DNA from: Streptomyces sp. NRRL B-3428
Lineage (GTDB): Bacteria; Actinomycetota; Actinomycetes; Streptomycetales; Streptomycetaceae
Assembly (NCBI GenBank): GCA_000721375.1
Contig: JOGW01000002.1
Span: 434,001 to 498,000, forward strand
DNA: 64,000 bases
Direction of reading: 5' to 3'
Under the pieces are notes generated by a model. That model ran no database searches, was not told where the DNA came from, and was given only the letters and a program-made list of their open reading frames with translations. Shown piece by piece: positions 8,687 through 18,267 of the stretch. How positions within the stretch are numbered: position 1 is the stretch's first letter; every line of letters starts with the position of its first letter. Position numbers and translations under genes: made by a program.

Positions 8687-10030
8687 TCACCGCTCTCCGG
8701 ACGGTCGCGCCTTGGCGCGCCGTCGCATCGTGTTCCATCTCCCCGCAGAGCGCTTCTTACCAGAGGTCGCCGACCTCATGGCAAGCGCGGCCCTGGCCGC
8801 GGGATCATCACGCGCGAACGCGATCAGCAGCCCGATCGCGAACATGGTCGGCAGCAGGGCCGAGCCTCCGTAGGAGAACAGCGGGAGCGGGACTCCGGCG
8901 ATCGGCAGCAGGCCGAGCACCGCACCGATGTTGACCACGGCCTGGGCCGTGATCCAGGTGGTCACACCTCCCGCGGCGTACCTCACGAAGGGCTCCTCCG
9001 TGCGTCCGGCCACGCGGATACCCGCATAGCCTAGAGCCGCGAAGAGACCGAGTACGGACAGCGTCCCCGCAAGGCCGAGCTCCTCCCCGGTGATGGCGAA
9101 GATGAAGTCCGTGTGGGGTTCGGGTAGTTGGCCCCATTTTTCCACACTTGCTCCGAGGCCGGAACCGAAGAATCCGCCGGAGGCGAGTGCGTAGATTCCG
9201 TGCAGTGCCTGCCAGCACTGGTCGCCGGGACCCGCGTCCGAGGTGCCGAGGCAGGCAAGGCGGGCCATACGGTTCGGGCTGGTCCGGATCAGGATGAAGC
9301 CGAGCAGCCCTGCGACCGCGAGCACACCGCCAAACAGCCGCGTGGGCGCTCCCGCGAGCCAGAGCAGACCGAAGAGGATCGCCGTGAGAATGATCGCGGT
9401 GCCCATGTCGCCGCCGAGCATGATCAGGCCGAGCAGCATGAACGTCACCGGAACGAGCGGCACCAGCATGTGCTTCCACTGGGCCAGCATCTGCTTGTCG
9501 CCCTTGCGCGCGAGCAGATCCGCGCCCCACAGGACGAGCGCCAGCTTGCCGAACTCACTGGGCTGCAGCTGGAACGGGCCGCCGAGCGAGATCCAGTTCT
9601 GGTTGCCGTTGACCGCATGCCCTATCCCCGGCACCTGCACGAGCACCATCAGGAAGACACTGCCGACGAGGATCGGGTACGCGAGGGCGCGGTGCAGTCG
9701 TACGGGCATCCGCATCGCGACGACCAGCAGGATCGTGCCGAGGGCGGCCGCGAAGAACTGCTTGCGGAAGAAGTACGAGGGCGACAGCGAGTATTCGAGC
9801 GCCTGGATCTGCGAGGCCGAGTAGACCATCACCAGACCGAGCGTCGTGATCAGCAGGCTGCCGCCGAGGATCAGGTAGTACGCGGTCAGCGGCCGGTCCC
9901 AGGCACGCTTGGCCTGGACGTAGAGCCGCAGCAGCGGATTGTCGCCGCCCGACGGGCGCCGGGGTCCTGACGTGCGCGGCCTCGGCTTCGACGAGGGCCG
10001 CCGCGCTGTGCCGGAACGGCTCGCACCCAT
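8687..10030 (-). CDS. ftsW: FtsW, SEDS-family peptidoglycan polymerase of the divisome
   Basis: A multipass membrane protein (447 residues, about ten transmembrane segments) of the SEDS family that polymerises lipid II with its partner class B PBP (FtsI here). SEDS marks include GGPFQLQPSEFGKLALVLW, LIMLGGDMGTAII, the catalytic-region stretch PEPHTDFIFAITGEELGL and GVPLPLFSYGGSALLPTMFA. A basic, Pro/Ser-rich cytoplasmic N-terminus (about 35 residues) and an Arg/Lys-rich C-terminal tail flank the core. It lies between murD and murG. I call it ftsW rather than rodA because of dcw context, although Streptomyces genomes carry several SEDS genes. Confidence 0.96.
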   Translation of the reverse strand: MGASRSGTARRPSSKPRPRTSGPRRPSGGDNPLLRLYVQAKRAWDRPLTAYYLILGGSLLITTLGLVMVYSASQIQALEYSLSPSYFFRKQFFAAALGTILLVVAMRMPVRLHRALAYPILVGSVFLMVLVQVPGIGHAVNGNQNWISLGGPFQLQPSEFGKLALVLWGADLLARKGDKQMLAQWKHMLVPLVPVTFMLLGLIMLGGDMGTAIILTAILFGLLWLAGAPTRLFGGVLAVAGLLGFILIRTSPNRMARLACLGTSDAGPGDQCWQALHGIYALASGGFFGSGLGASVEKWGQLPEPHTDFIFAITGEELGLAGTLSVLGLFAALGYAGIRVAGRTEEPFVRYAAGGVTTWITAQAVVNIGAVLGLLPIAGVPLPLFSYGGSALLPTMFAIGLLIAFARDDPAARAALAMRSATSGKKRSAGRWNTMRRRAKARPSGER

Positions 10031-10108
10031 CTCGTGTCCCCTCCAGTCGTCGCCGCGCCCGGGGCCGGACGCGGCTGCTCGGACAGGGCTAGCGCCCCGG
10101 CAGGGGCA

Positions 10109-11542
10109 CTAAGGCGTCTCGGCGGCGAGGTCGCGGACCGCATCCGCGAACGCCTCACCGCGCTTGTTGTAGTTCACGAACATGTCCATCGAGGCGCAGG
10201 CCGGCGCCATGAGGACGGTGTCCCCCGGCTGTGCGAGCCGTGCGGCTTCGCGGACCGCCGCGGACATCGCCCCAGTGTCGGTCCGTTCGAGGTCGACGAC
10301 CGGGACGTCCGGCGCGTGTCGCGCAAGGGCTTCGGCGATCAGCGCGCGGTCGGCGCCGATGAGCACCACGCCACGCAGTCGCTTTGCCGACTTCTGTACG
10401 AGTTCGTCGAAGGTCGCACCCTTGGCGAGCCCTCCGGCGATCCAGACGATGGACTCGTAGGCGGCCAACGAGGCTTGTGCGGCATGGGTGTTGGTGGCCT
10501 TGGAGTCGTCCACGTAGGCGACGCCCGCCACGTCCTCGACGTGCGCGATGCGGTGCGCGTCCGGACGGAAGGCGCGCAGGCCCTCCCGTACGGCGGAAGG
10601 CTGGACACCGTAGGCACGCGCGAGGGCCGCCGCCGCAAGGGCGTTGGCGATGTTGTGCGGCGCCGGCGGGTTGATGTCGGCGACCTCGGCGAGCTCCTGG
10701 GCGCTCTTCTGCCGGTTCTCGACGAACGCGCGGTCGACCAGAAGGCCTTCGACGACGCCGAGTTCGGAGGGGCCGGGGGTGCCGAGCGTGAAGCCGATCG
10801 CGCGGCAGCCCTCCTCGACATCGGCCTCGACGACCAGGTCCTCGGTGGCCTTGTCGGCGGTGTTGTAGACGCAGGCGATCTGATTGCCCTCGTAGATACG
10901 GCCCTTGTCGGCGGCGTACGCCTCCATGGAGCCGTGCCAGTCGAGGTGGTCCGGCGCGAGGTTGAGCACGGCCGCGGAGTGGGCGCGCAGCGAGGGCGCC
11001 CAGTGCAGCTGGTACGACGAGAGCTCGACGGCGAGTACGTCGTACGCGTCGTCGCCTTCGAGGACCACGTCGATGATCGGCGTACCGATATTACCCACCG
11101 CCGCCGTGCGAAGACCGGCCGCGCGCAGGATCGAGGCGAGCATCTGCGTGGTCGTCGTCTTGCCGTTGGTGCCGGTGATCGCGAGCCAAGGCGCCGCGTC
11201 GGGGCCACGGAGCAGCCAGGCGAGCTCGACGTCACCGATCACGTCCACGCCCGCTTCTGCGGCGGCCGCGAACAGGGGCGAGGACGGCTTCCATCCCGGC
11301 GAGGTGACGACGAGCGAAGTGCCTTCGGGGAGCGTTTCGGCGTCCCCGAGGCGTACGGAGATCCCGTCCGCCTCCAGCGCGGCCGCCCGCTCCTTGTGCG
11401 GCTCGCCCGAGCCGCCGTCCACCACGGTCACCGAAGCGCCGAGGCCGGCCAGGGCGCGGGCGGCGCTGATGCCGCTCACGCCGAGACCGGCGACGGTTAC
11501 GTGCTTGTCCGCGACGTCCAAGGAGGCGTCGAGTGAGGTCAC
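10109..11542 (-). CDS. murD: UDP-N-acetylmuramoylalanine--D-glutamate ligase MurD
   Basis: MurD adds D-Glu to UDP-MurNAc-L-Ala with ATP hydrolysis in the cytoplasm. The N-terminal Rossmann domain starts VTVAGLGVSGISAARALAGL, the ATP-binding P-loop GTNGKTTT is at about residues 124-131, and the central domain has APDHLDWHGSMEAYAADKGR and PAPHNIANALAAAALA. The C-terminal domain has FRPDAHRIAHVEDVAGV and YVDDSKATNTHAA. The GTG at 11542 was chosen because it overlaps the mraY stop as GTGA (translational coupling). An in-frame start at 11593 would add 17 unconserved residues inside mraY. Predicted length is 477. Confidence 0.97.
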   Translation of the reverse strand: MTSLDASLDVADKHVTVAGLGVSGISAARALAGLGASVTVVDGGSGEPHKERAAALEADGISVRLGDAETLPEGTSLVVTSPGWKPSSPLFAAAAEAGVDVIGDVELAWLLRGPDAAPWLAITGTNGKTTTTQMLASILRAAGLRTAAVGNIGTPIIDVVLEGDDAYDVLAVELSSYQLHWAPSLRAHSAAVLNLAPDHLDWHGSMEAYAADKGRIYEGNQIACVYNTADKATEDLVVEADVEEGCRAIGFTLGTPGPSELGVVEGLLVDRAFVENRQKSAQELAEVADINPPAPHNIANALAAAALARAYGVQPSAVREGLRAFRPDAHRIAHVEDVAGVAYVDDSKATNTHAAQASLAAYESIVWIAGGLAKGATFDELVQKSAKRLRGVVLIGADRALIAEALARHAPDVPVVDLERTDTGAMSAAVREAARLAQPGDTVLMAPACASMDMFVNYNKRGEAFADAVRDLAAETP

Positions 11543-12609
11543 TTGTTGTTCGCCCAACCTGCGTAGAAGAGACCGAGACTGACGATCACGCACATGCCCT
11601 GGATGATCCAGAAGCGGACCACGATGAGGACTTCGGACCAGCCCTTCAGCTCGAAGTGGTGCTGCAGTGGCGCCATCCGGAAGACGCGCTTGCCGGTGAG
11701 GCGGAACGAGCCGACCTGGATGACCACGGACAGGGTGATCAGGACGAAGAGGCCGCCGAGCAGGGCGAGGAGGAGTTCGGTGCGTGAGCAGATGGCGAGA
11801 CCCGCGAGGGCGCCGCCGAGAGCGAGCGAACCGGTGTCACCCATGAAGATCTTGGCGGGCGAGGTGTTCCACCACAGGAAGCCGAAGCAGGAACCCATCA
11901 GTGCCGAGGCGACGATCGCGAGATCCAGCGGGTCGCGTACCTCGAAACAGGCCGAGGGGTTCGTCAGGGTCACGGCGTTGGCGCAGGACTCCTGGAACTG
12001 CCAGACACCGATGAAGGTGTACGCGCCGAAGACCATCACCGAGGCGCCGGTCGCCAGACCGTCGAGGCCGTCGGTGAGGTTCACGCCGTTCGACATGGCC
12101 AGGATCATGAACAGCGCCCAGACCACGAACAGGACCGGGCCGATCGACCAGCCGAAGTCCTGCACGAACGAGATCTTCATGGAGGCCGGGGTGTTGCCGC
12201 GGATGTCCGCGAACTGCAGGGCGAGCACCGCGAAGGTGATGCCGACGATCAGCTGGCCGGCCATCTTCGCCTTGGCCCGCAGACCGAGCGAACGCCGCTT
12301 GATGATCTTGATGTAGTCGTCGAGGAAGCCGACGAGGCCCATGCCCGCCATGAGGAAGAGCACCAGGAGACCCGAGAAGGTGGTCGGCGCTCCCGTGATC
12401 AGCTTCGTGGCGAAGTACGCGATGAGCGTCGCCAGGATGAAGGCGATACCACCCATCGTGGGCGTACCCCGCTTGCTGGCGTGCCCGCGCGGACCGTCGT
12501 CGCGGATGTACTGCCCGTAACCCTTCTTGGCCAGCAGCTTGATGAGCAGCGGCGTGCCGACCAGGGTCAGGAAGAGCCCGATGACTCCGGAGAACAGGAT
12601 CTGCCTCAT
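11539..12609 (-). CDS. mraY: Phospho-MurNAc-pentapeptide transferase MraY
   Basis: MraY moves phospho-MurNAc-pentapeptide from UDP to undecaprenyl phosphate, making lipid I. It is a ten-helix inner-membrane enzyme of the PNPT family and the target of several natural nucleoside antibiotics. Family motifs seen are DDGPRGHASKRGTPTMGG near residue 37, the catalytic DD in GFLDDYIKI, NGVNLTDGLDGLATG, GDTGSLALGG and the final HHFELKGW. At 356 residues it has the usual length. ATG overlaps the murF stop (ATGA), and its stop overlaps murD, so the three ligase/transferase genes are tightly coupled. Confidence 0.98.
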   Translation of the reverse strand: MRQILFSGVIGLFLTLVGTPLLIKLLAKKGYGQYIRDDGPRGHASKRGTPTMGGIAFILATLIAYFATKLITGAPTTFSGLLVLFLMAGMGLVGFLDDYIKIIKRRSLGLRAKAKMAGQLIVGITFAVLALQFADIRGNTPASMKISFVQDFGWSIGPVLFVVWALFMILAMSNGVNLTDGLDGLATGASVMVFGAYTFIGVWQFQESCANAVTLTNPSACFEVRDPLDLAIVASALMGSCFGFLWWNTSPAKIFMGDTGSLALGGALAGLAICSRTELLLALLGGLFVLITLSVVIQVGSFRLTGKRVFRMAPLQHHFELKGWSEVLIVVRFWIIQGMCVIVSLGLFYAGWANNK

Positions 12610-14000
12610 CGGCCGGAGACCTCGCCCTCGGTCAGTGCCAGCGCGACCTGCTCCAGGCCGACCGACCTGGAAGCCTTCACGAGCACGACGTCTCCCGGGC
12701 GCAGCTCGCTGCGCAGCAGGTCGACAGCCGCCTGTGCGTCGGACACGTGCACCGACTCCTCACCCCACGAACCCTCGTTGTATGCGCCCAGTTGCAGCCA
12801 GGACGCTTCCCTGTCCCCGACCGCGACGAGCTTGCTCACGTTGAGACGGACGGCGAGCCGTCCGACAGCGTCGTGTTCGGTGAGCGCCTCGTCACCGAGC
12901 TCGGCCATCTTGCCGAGCACCGCCCAAGTCCGGCGCCCCTTGCCCATGGCCACGAGCGCGCGCAATGCGGCCCGCATGGATTCGGGGTTCGCGTTGTAGG
13001 CGTCGTTGACGACGGTCACACCGTCCGCGCGCTCGGTGACCTCCATACGCCAGCGGGACAGGTTGCCCGCCCCGGAGAGCGCACTCGCGATCTCGTCGGC
13101 GGACATACCCAGGTCATGGGCGACGGCGGCCGCGGCGAGCGCGTTCGACACGTGGTGCTCACCGTACAGGCGCAAGGTCACGTCACTGCACCCGGAGGGT
13201 GTGTGCAGCGTGAAGGCGGGCTGTCCCTGGTCCGTGAGTCGGACGTTTTCGGCACGTACGTCTGCGTCTTCGGCCTCCCCGAAGAAGAGCACCTTCGCCT
13301 TCGTACGGGAGGACATGGCGCGTACGAGAGGGTCGTCCGCGTTGAGGACGGCCGTACCGTCCGCCGGCAGGGCCTCCACCAACTCGCCCTTGGCCTGGGC
13401 GATCTGCTCGCGGCCGCCGAACTCGCCGATGTGCGCGGTGCCGACGTTGAGCACCAGACCGACCTTCGGCGGAGTCAGATCGGTGAGGTAGCGGATGTGG
13501 CCGATGCCGCGCGCACCCATCTCCAGGACGAGGTGGCGGGTGCCGGCGTCCGCGGTCAGCGCGGTGAGCGGCAGACCGATCTCGTTGTTGAGCGAGCCCG
13601 GCGTCCAGACCGTGGGCGCGTGGTGCTGCAGCACCTGCGCGATCAGGTCCTTGGTGGACGTCTTGCCCGCGGAGCCGGTGAGCGCGACGACTTCGGTGCC
13701 GAGCCGCCGTACGACCTCGCGGGCGAGCCTGCCGAGCGCGGTCTGCACGTCGTCGACCACGATGGCGGGCACGCCGAGTGGCCGGGTGGCGAGCACCGCG
13801 GCCGCTCCGGAGGCGATGGCCTTGTCCGCGTAGTCATGGCCGTCGACATGCTCGCCGGCGAACGCGGCGAACAGACCGCCTGGTTCGACCTTGCGCGAGT
13901 CGATGACGACGGAGCCGGTGACCTCACGGCCGGTGTCCGGTATGTCGTGGGGCTGCCCGCCGGTGATGGTGGCGATCTCGGCGAGGGAGAGGGCGATCAC
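12606..14000 (-). CDS. murF: UDP-MurNAc-tripeptide--D-Ala-D-Ala ligase MurF
   Basis: MurF completes the UDP-MurNAc-pentapeptide by adding D-Ala-D-Ala with ATP. The N-terminal domain contains DSRKVEPGGLFAAFAGEHVD, the ATP P-loop GSAGKTS is at residues 109-115, LNNEIGLPLTAL binds substrate, and the ATPase centre includes LEMGARGIGHI and VLNADDP. The C-terminal domain has NDAYNANPESM and VLGKMAELGD. The GTG at 14000 was chosen because it gives the canonical MurF N-terminus (VIALSLAEIATITGG) and follows the murE stop by 4 nt; a longer in-frame extension would lie entirely inside murE. Length is 464. Confidence 0.97.
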   Translation of the reverse strand: MIALSLAEIATITGGQPHDIPDTGREVTGSVVIDSRKVEPGGLFAAFAGEHVDGHDYADKAIASGAAAVLATRPLGVPAIVVDDVQTALGRLAREVVRRLGTEVVALTGSAGKTSTKDLIAQVLQHHAPTVWTPGSLNNEIGLPLTALTADAGTRHLVLEMGARGIGHIRYLTDLTPPKVGLVLNVGTAHIGEFGGREQIAQAKGELVEALPADGTAVLNADDPLVRAMSSRTKAKVLFFGEAEDADVRAENVRLTDQGQPAFTLHTPSGCSDVTLRLYGEHHVSNALAAAAVAHDLGMSADEIASALSGAGNLSRWRMEVTERADGVTVVNDAYNANPESMRAALRALVAMGKGRRTWAVLGKMAELGDEALTEHDAVGRLAVRLNVSKLVAVGDREASWLQLGAYNEGSWGEESVHVSDAQAAVDLLRSELRPGDVVLVKASRSVGLEQVALALTEGEVSGR

Positions 14001-14004
14001 AGCT

Positions 14005-15546
14005 TCATCCCCGGGGGTTCTGGGCGGCTGCGCGGTGGCGCTGGATTGCGGTCCGCAGCACGTCGCGATCGTCGAAGGGGCGTACGACCCCGTTGATGTC
14101 CTGGCCTTGTTCATGGCCCTTGCCTGCGACGAGCACCGTGTCTCCGGCCTCGGCGCGGGCGACCACCGCCTCGATGGCGGCGGCACGGTCCTCGAAGAGC
14201 ACCACGTCGCCGCGCTCGTGGACCGGCACCTCGGCGGCGCCCGCGATCATCGTGGCGAGGATCGCGAGGGGGTCCTCGGAGCGCGGGTTGTCGGAGGTGA
14301 GCACCGCGGTGTCGGCGAGCCGTGCGGCCGCCGCGCCCATCGGCGCTCGCTTGGTCTTGTCACGGTCGCCGCCGCAGCCGAGCACGATGTGCAGCTTGCC
14401 CTCGGTGACCTTGCGCAGCGCGCGCAGGACCGATTCGACGGCGTCCGTCTTGTGGGCGTAGTCGACGACCGCCAGATAGGGCTGGCCCACGTCGACGCGC
14501 TCCAGGCGGCCCGGCACACCGGGCACGGCGGCGATGCCGTCGGCCGCGGTCTGCGGGTCGATGCCCGCCGAGGCCAGGGCGACGATCGCGGCCAGGGTGT
14601 TGGCCACGTTGAAGGAGCCGGCCAGCGGGGACTTGGCACTGATGCGCTCGCCCTTGGGGCCGACGACCGTGAACGCCGAGTCCATCGGGCCGACTTGGAC
14701 CTCCTCGGCACGCCAGTCGGCGTCCGGGTGGCCCTCGGCGGAGAAGGTGACGACCGGCACGGTCGCCTCCTTGGCGAGCCTGCGCCCGTACTCGTCGTCG
14801 TGGTTGACGATCCCGAACCTGGACCGCTCCGGCGTGAAGAGCTGCGCCTTCGCCCGGAAGTAGTCCTCCATGTCGGAGTGGAACTCCATGTGTTCCGGGC
14901 TGAGGTTGTTGAAGACAGCGATGTCGAAGACACACCCGTCCACCCGGCCGAGCACCAGCGCGTGGCTGGAGACCTCCATCGCCACCGAGTCGGTCCCGCG
15001 CTCGCGCATCACCGCGAACAGGGCCTGCAGATCGGTCGCTTCCGGCGTCGTGCGCTCGGACTTGATGCGCTCGTCGCCGATACGCATCTCGACGGTGCCG
15101 ATGAGTCCGGTGTTGCGGCCGGCCGCCTTGAGGCCGCCTTCGACCAGATACGCGGTCGTGGTCTTGCCCGACGTACCGGTGATCCCGATCTGCAGCAGGT
15201 CCTCGCCGGGACGCCCGTAGATCGTGGCCGCCAGCTCGCCCATCCGGCCGCGCGGATCGCCCGCGACCAGGACCGGAAGGCCGGTCGCCGCGGCGCGGGG
15301 CAGGCCCGCCGGGTCGGTGAGGACCGCGACGGCGCCGAGGTCGGCGGCCTGTGCGGCAAAGTCGGCGCCATGGGCACGGGCTCCGGGGAGCGCGGCGTAG
15401 AGATCACCGGGGCGCACCGCACGTGAATCGTGGGTGATGCCGGTGACCTGGGCGTTTGCGGGGGCGTCGACCCCGAGAGCGGCGGCGAGGTCGGCGAGGG
15501 GGAACGCCGTGACCCGCTCCGGCCGCGGCGGTCCCGGATAGGTCAC
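14005..15546 (-). CDS. murE: UDP-MurNAc-tripeptide synthetase MurE (diaminopimelate-adding)
   Basis: MurE adds diaminopimelate to UDP-MurNAc-L-Ala-D-Glu. Family marks are ITHDSRAVRPGDLYAALPGA, the P-loop GTSGKTTT, the UDP-MurNAc-binding TPEATDLQ, and SHALVLGRVDGCVFD. The motif DNPRSEDP shows specificity for diaminopimelate rather than lysine, in keeping with the LL-DAP wall of Streptomyces. I chose the GTG at 15546 (VTYPGPPRPERV), which is preceded by GAGGGCGG. Upstream in-frame starts up to 15693 encode a Pro-rich stretch that is unlikely to belong. A 214-nt gap separates it from ftsI and could hold a promoter. Confidence 0.96.
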   Translation of the reverse strand: MTYPGPPRPERVTAFPLADLAAALGVDAPANAQVTGITHDSRAVRPGDLYAALPGARAHGADFAAQAADLGAVAVLTDPAGLPRAAATGLPVLVAGDPRGRMGELAATIYGRPGEDLLQIGITGTSGKTTTAYLVEGGLKAAGRNTGLIGTVEMRIGDERIKSERTTPEATDLQALFAVMRERGTDSVAMEVSSHALVLGRVDGCVFDIAVFNNLSPEHMEFHSDMEDYFRAKAQLFTPERSRFGIVNHDDEYGRRLAKEATVPVVTFSAEGHPDADWRAEEVQVGPMDSAFTVVGPKGERISAKSPLAGSFNVANTLAAIVALASAGIDPQTAADGIAAVPGVPGRLERVDVGQPYLAVVDYAHKTDAVESVLRALRKVTEGKLHIVLGCGGDRDKTKRAPMGAAAARLADTAVLTSDNPRSEDPLAILATMIAGAAEVPVHERGDVVLFEDRAAAIEAVVARAEAGDTVLVAGKGHEQGQDINGVVRPFDDRDVLRTAIQRHRAAAQNPRG

Positions 15547-15760
15547 GGGGCCGCCCTCACGGGGGGTGGGGGACTGATCAGCGTGGGGCACGGCGGTGAG
15601 CGTACCGGGCTGGGGTGGCCGGGAGCGAAATGGGGCGGCGTGGCTTGCGAGCTGCGGGCTCCGGTTCCCCGGACCCGGGGTGATCGTTGTCACGACGGCG
15701 GTACCTGTTCAGTGCTCGTGGACGGTGCGGTGCGTACTGGCAGGGGTGGTTCGGTGCCGG

Positions 15761-17722
15761 TCAGTCCTCCGGTTCGAACTTGACGGGAAGGCCCGGCGCC
15801 TTGGCTCCGGTCGGGGCCACCTGCAGGGTCTTCAGGCCGAACTCCATGACCTGCTTGTAGATGGGGGCACAGATCTGGCCGCCGAAGTAATTGCCCTTGG
15901 TCGGGTTCTGTACGACGCAGTAGACGGCGAGCCTGGGCTTGTCGGCGGGGGCGAACCCCGCGAACGAGGACGTGTAGCCGTTGTAGCGGCCGGTCTCGGG
16001 GTCGACCCGGTTGGCGGTACCGGTCTTGCCGGCCACCCGATAGCCCTCGATCTGCGCCTTGTTGCCGGTGCCTTCCGGGTCGTCGACCACGGACTGCAGC
16101 ATCTCGGAGAGCGTCTTCGCGGTGCCCTCGCTGATGACGCGGGTCTTCTTGGGTTCGTCGGCCGGCGTGAACCGGCCGTCGGGGCCCTTCTGTCCGCGCA
16201 CCAGAGAAGGCTCCACCCGTACGCCGCCGTTGGCGACCGTCGAATACATCGACACGGCCTGTAGGGCGTTGAGCGAGTAGCCCTGGCCGAACGGGACCGT
16301 GTACTGGGTCGACGTGGACCAGTCCTCGGGCTTGTGCAGGATGCCCGCGGTCTCGCCGGGGAAGCCCGTGCCGGTCTTGCTGCCCATGCCGAACTTGCGC
16401 AGGTAGTCGTAGAGGACCTTGTTGGCCTCCGGCTGGGTCTTGCCGAGCTGCTGCGTCGCCAGGATCGTGCCGATGTTGGAGGACTTCGCGAGCACACCGC
16501 TCAGCGTCAGGTACCAGGTCTCGTGCTCGATGTCGTCCTTGAACGCCCGGTCCCCGCGGTGCAGCCGGTTGGGCACCGTGACATGGGTGTCGGGCGCCGC
16601 GGCCTTCTCCTCCAGTACGGCCGCCATCGAGATCAGCTTGCTGGTCGAGCCGGGCTCGTAGGCGTCCTGCAGAGCGGGGTTGCCGAGGTTGCGCGAGCTG
16701 GCCTTCGACAAGTCGTTGGGGTCGAAGCCCGGGGCGTTCGCCAGCGCCAGGATCTCGCCGGTCTTCGTGTCCTGGACGACCACGTATCCGCGGTCCGCCT
16801 TGGACGCGGCGACCTGCTGCTCGATCGCCTTCTGCGCCACGTACTGGATGTCGCGGTCGAGGGTCAGCTCGACGTCCGAGCCGGGTACGGCCGGGGTCTC
16901 GCTGCTGCCCGCGGTGGGGACGCGGCGGCCGCCGGACTGGGCATACGTGATCTTGCCGTCCTCGCCCGCGAGGTCCTTGTCCAGCTGCGACTCGATACCG
17001 CCGCCGCCCTTGCCCTCGGCGTTGACCCAGCCCAGTATCCCGGCGGCCAGGCCGCCGTTCGGATACACACGCTTGGTGCTCGGCTCCTGGAAGATCCCGG
17101 CCAGGACGCTGCCCGCGCCCGCCGGGGCCTTGTCGGCCAGCGCGCTCTTCAGCTCCTTGATCTGTTTCCAGACCTGCGGGGTCTGACGGCGGGCGAGCAG
17201 GGCGTAGCGGGACTTGGGGTCCTTCTTGAGCTTCTGGGCGAGCGAGGCCGCGTCCGTACCCAGGATCGGGGCGAGCAGCGCTGCCGCCTGCTCGGGGGCG
17301 TCCTGGGTCTTGGTGGCCTTCTCCGTGAACATCGACGGGTCCGCGGTGATGTCGTACGCGTCGACGCTGATGGCGAGCTCATAGCCGTTGCGGTCGGTGA
17401 TCTGGCCGCGGGAGGCCGCGAGCGTACGGCTGAAGTACCGGTTCTCCTCCGCCTTGGCCGCGTACGTACTGGCGTCGACGGCCTGCACCTGCACAAGGCG
17501 TACGACGAAGGCGAGCAGCACCAGGGTCAGGCCCAGGCTCACCAGCCGCAGCCGCGGACGCGGACTGCCGAGCCGGATGACGTGCGGTACCGGACGCCGG
17601 GCCGCGGGCTGCGGACGGCGTCCGGCCGGACGCGCGGACGGCGCCGGCCGGCGCGAGGGGCCGGGGCGCGGGGGCTTCGCCGGTCCGGGGACGCGGCGGC
17701 GCGGCGGTTGCCGGTCGGTCAC
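15761..17722 (-). CDS. ftsI: Class B penicillin-binding protein FtsI (PBP3, septal transpeptidase)
   Basis: The septal D,D-transpeptidase partner of FtsW. A 50-residue basic Pro/Arg-rich cytoplasmic tail precedes one transmembrane segment (about 60-78), then the PBP dimerisation domain and the transpeptidase domain. The active-site motifs are complete: STSK with catalytic Ser359, SSN at 414-416 and KTGTA at 566-570. At 653 residues it has the length typical of actinobacterial FtsI. It starts 4 nt after the ftsL stop, so the two are coupled. In S. coelicolor ftsI is needed for sporulation septation, not for vegetative growth. Confidence 0.97.
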   Translation of the reverse strand: MTDRQPPRRRVPGPAKPPRPGPSRRPAPSARPAGRRPQPAARRPVPHVIRLGSPRPRLRLVSLGLTLVLLAFVVRLVQVQAVDASTYAAKAEENRYFSRTLAASRGQITDRNGYELAISVDAYDITADPSMFTEKATKTQDAPEQAAALLAPILGTDAASLAQKLKKDPKSRYALLARRQTPQVWKQIKELKSALADKAPAGAGSVLAGIFQEPSTKRVYPNGGLAAGILGWVNAEGKGGGGIESQLDKDLAGEDGKITYAQSGGRRVPTAGSSETPAVPGSDVELTLDRDIQYVAQKAIEQQVAASKADRGYVVVQDTKTGEILALANAPGFDPNDLSKASSRNLGNPALQDAYEPGSTSKLISMAAVLEEKAAAPDTHVTVPNRLHRGDRAFKDDIEHETWYLTLSGVLAKSSNIGTILATQQLGKTQPEANKVLYDYLRKFGMGSKTGTGFPGETAGILHKPEDWSTSTQYTVPFGQGYSLNALQAVSMYSTVANGGVRVEPSLVRGQKGPDGRFTPADEPKKTRVISEGTAKTLSEMLQSVVDDPEGTGNKAQIEGYRVAGKTGTANRVDPETGRYNGYTSSFAGFAPADKPRLAVYCVVQNPTKGNYFGGQICAPIYKQVMEFGLKTLQVAPTGAKAPGLPVKFEPED

Positions 17723-17726
17723 GGGA

Positions 17727-18245
17727 TCACCTGCCGGGGGTGGTCGTGGGTGACGGGGTGGACGGTGCTGTGGAGGGGCTCGTGGCAGCGGACGGGCTCA
17801 CAGAGACCGACACGGTGGGGGCCGGGCTGCCTGACGAGGTGGTCTTCGGGGTTGCGGGGGCCTTCACCGGCGAGGGCGCGGCGCTCGCCTCCTGTGGTGT
17901 GCCGCGTACCTTGCCGTCCGGGTCGAGGAAGGCGGGCGGGCCGCCGGGCACCATGCCCAGCTCCCGGGCGCGCCGCTCCAGGGCGTCGGGCGCGGAGTAG
18001 CCGTCGACCTTCATCTCGAGCTCCTGCTGCTCGTCGGTGAGCTCGGTGGTCTCCCGCTTGAGCTTGCTGAGCTGGAACGACCCTTGGTTGAGCGCCGAGT
18101 TGAGCATCAGGAGCACGATCAGACCGCCCCCGAGCAGCACCACGATGAGCAGCACGAACGGGGTGCGGGCCGCCGAGGTGGGGCCTGCGGGAAGCAGCCG
18201 GGCGAGCCGTGCGGCCCTCCCCCGCAGCTGCGGCACTCGCTTCAC
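17727..18245 (-). CDS. ftsL: FtsL-like septum protein (coiled coil)
   Basis: A small bitopic divisome protein: basic N-terminus, one transmembrane helix (PFVLLIVVLLGGGLIVLLML), then a leucine-zipper-type coiled coil (FQLSKLKRETTELTDEQQEL) and a conserved ERRARELGMVPGG end. A 70-residue Ser/Pro/Thr/Ala-rich tail follows, which would be outside the membrane. FtsL homologues show little sequence identity, so position between rsmH and ftsI is important evidence. The GTG at 18245 was chosen because GGGGGAGGAG precedes it closely and it lies after the rsmH stop; a longer frame would overlap rsmH by 100 nt. Length is 172. Confidence 0.9.
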   Translation of the reverse strand: MKRVPQLRGRAARLARLLPAGPTSAARTPFVLLIVVLLGGGLIVLLMLNSALNQGSFQLSKLKRETTELTDEQQELEMKVDGYSAPDALERRARELGMVPGGPPAFLDPDGKVRGTPQEASAAPSPVKAPATPKTTSSGSPAPTVSVSVSPSAATSPSTAPSTPSPTTTPGR

Positions 18246-18267
18246 GCGCTCCTCCCCCGACGCCGGT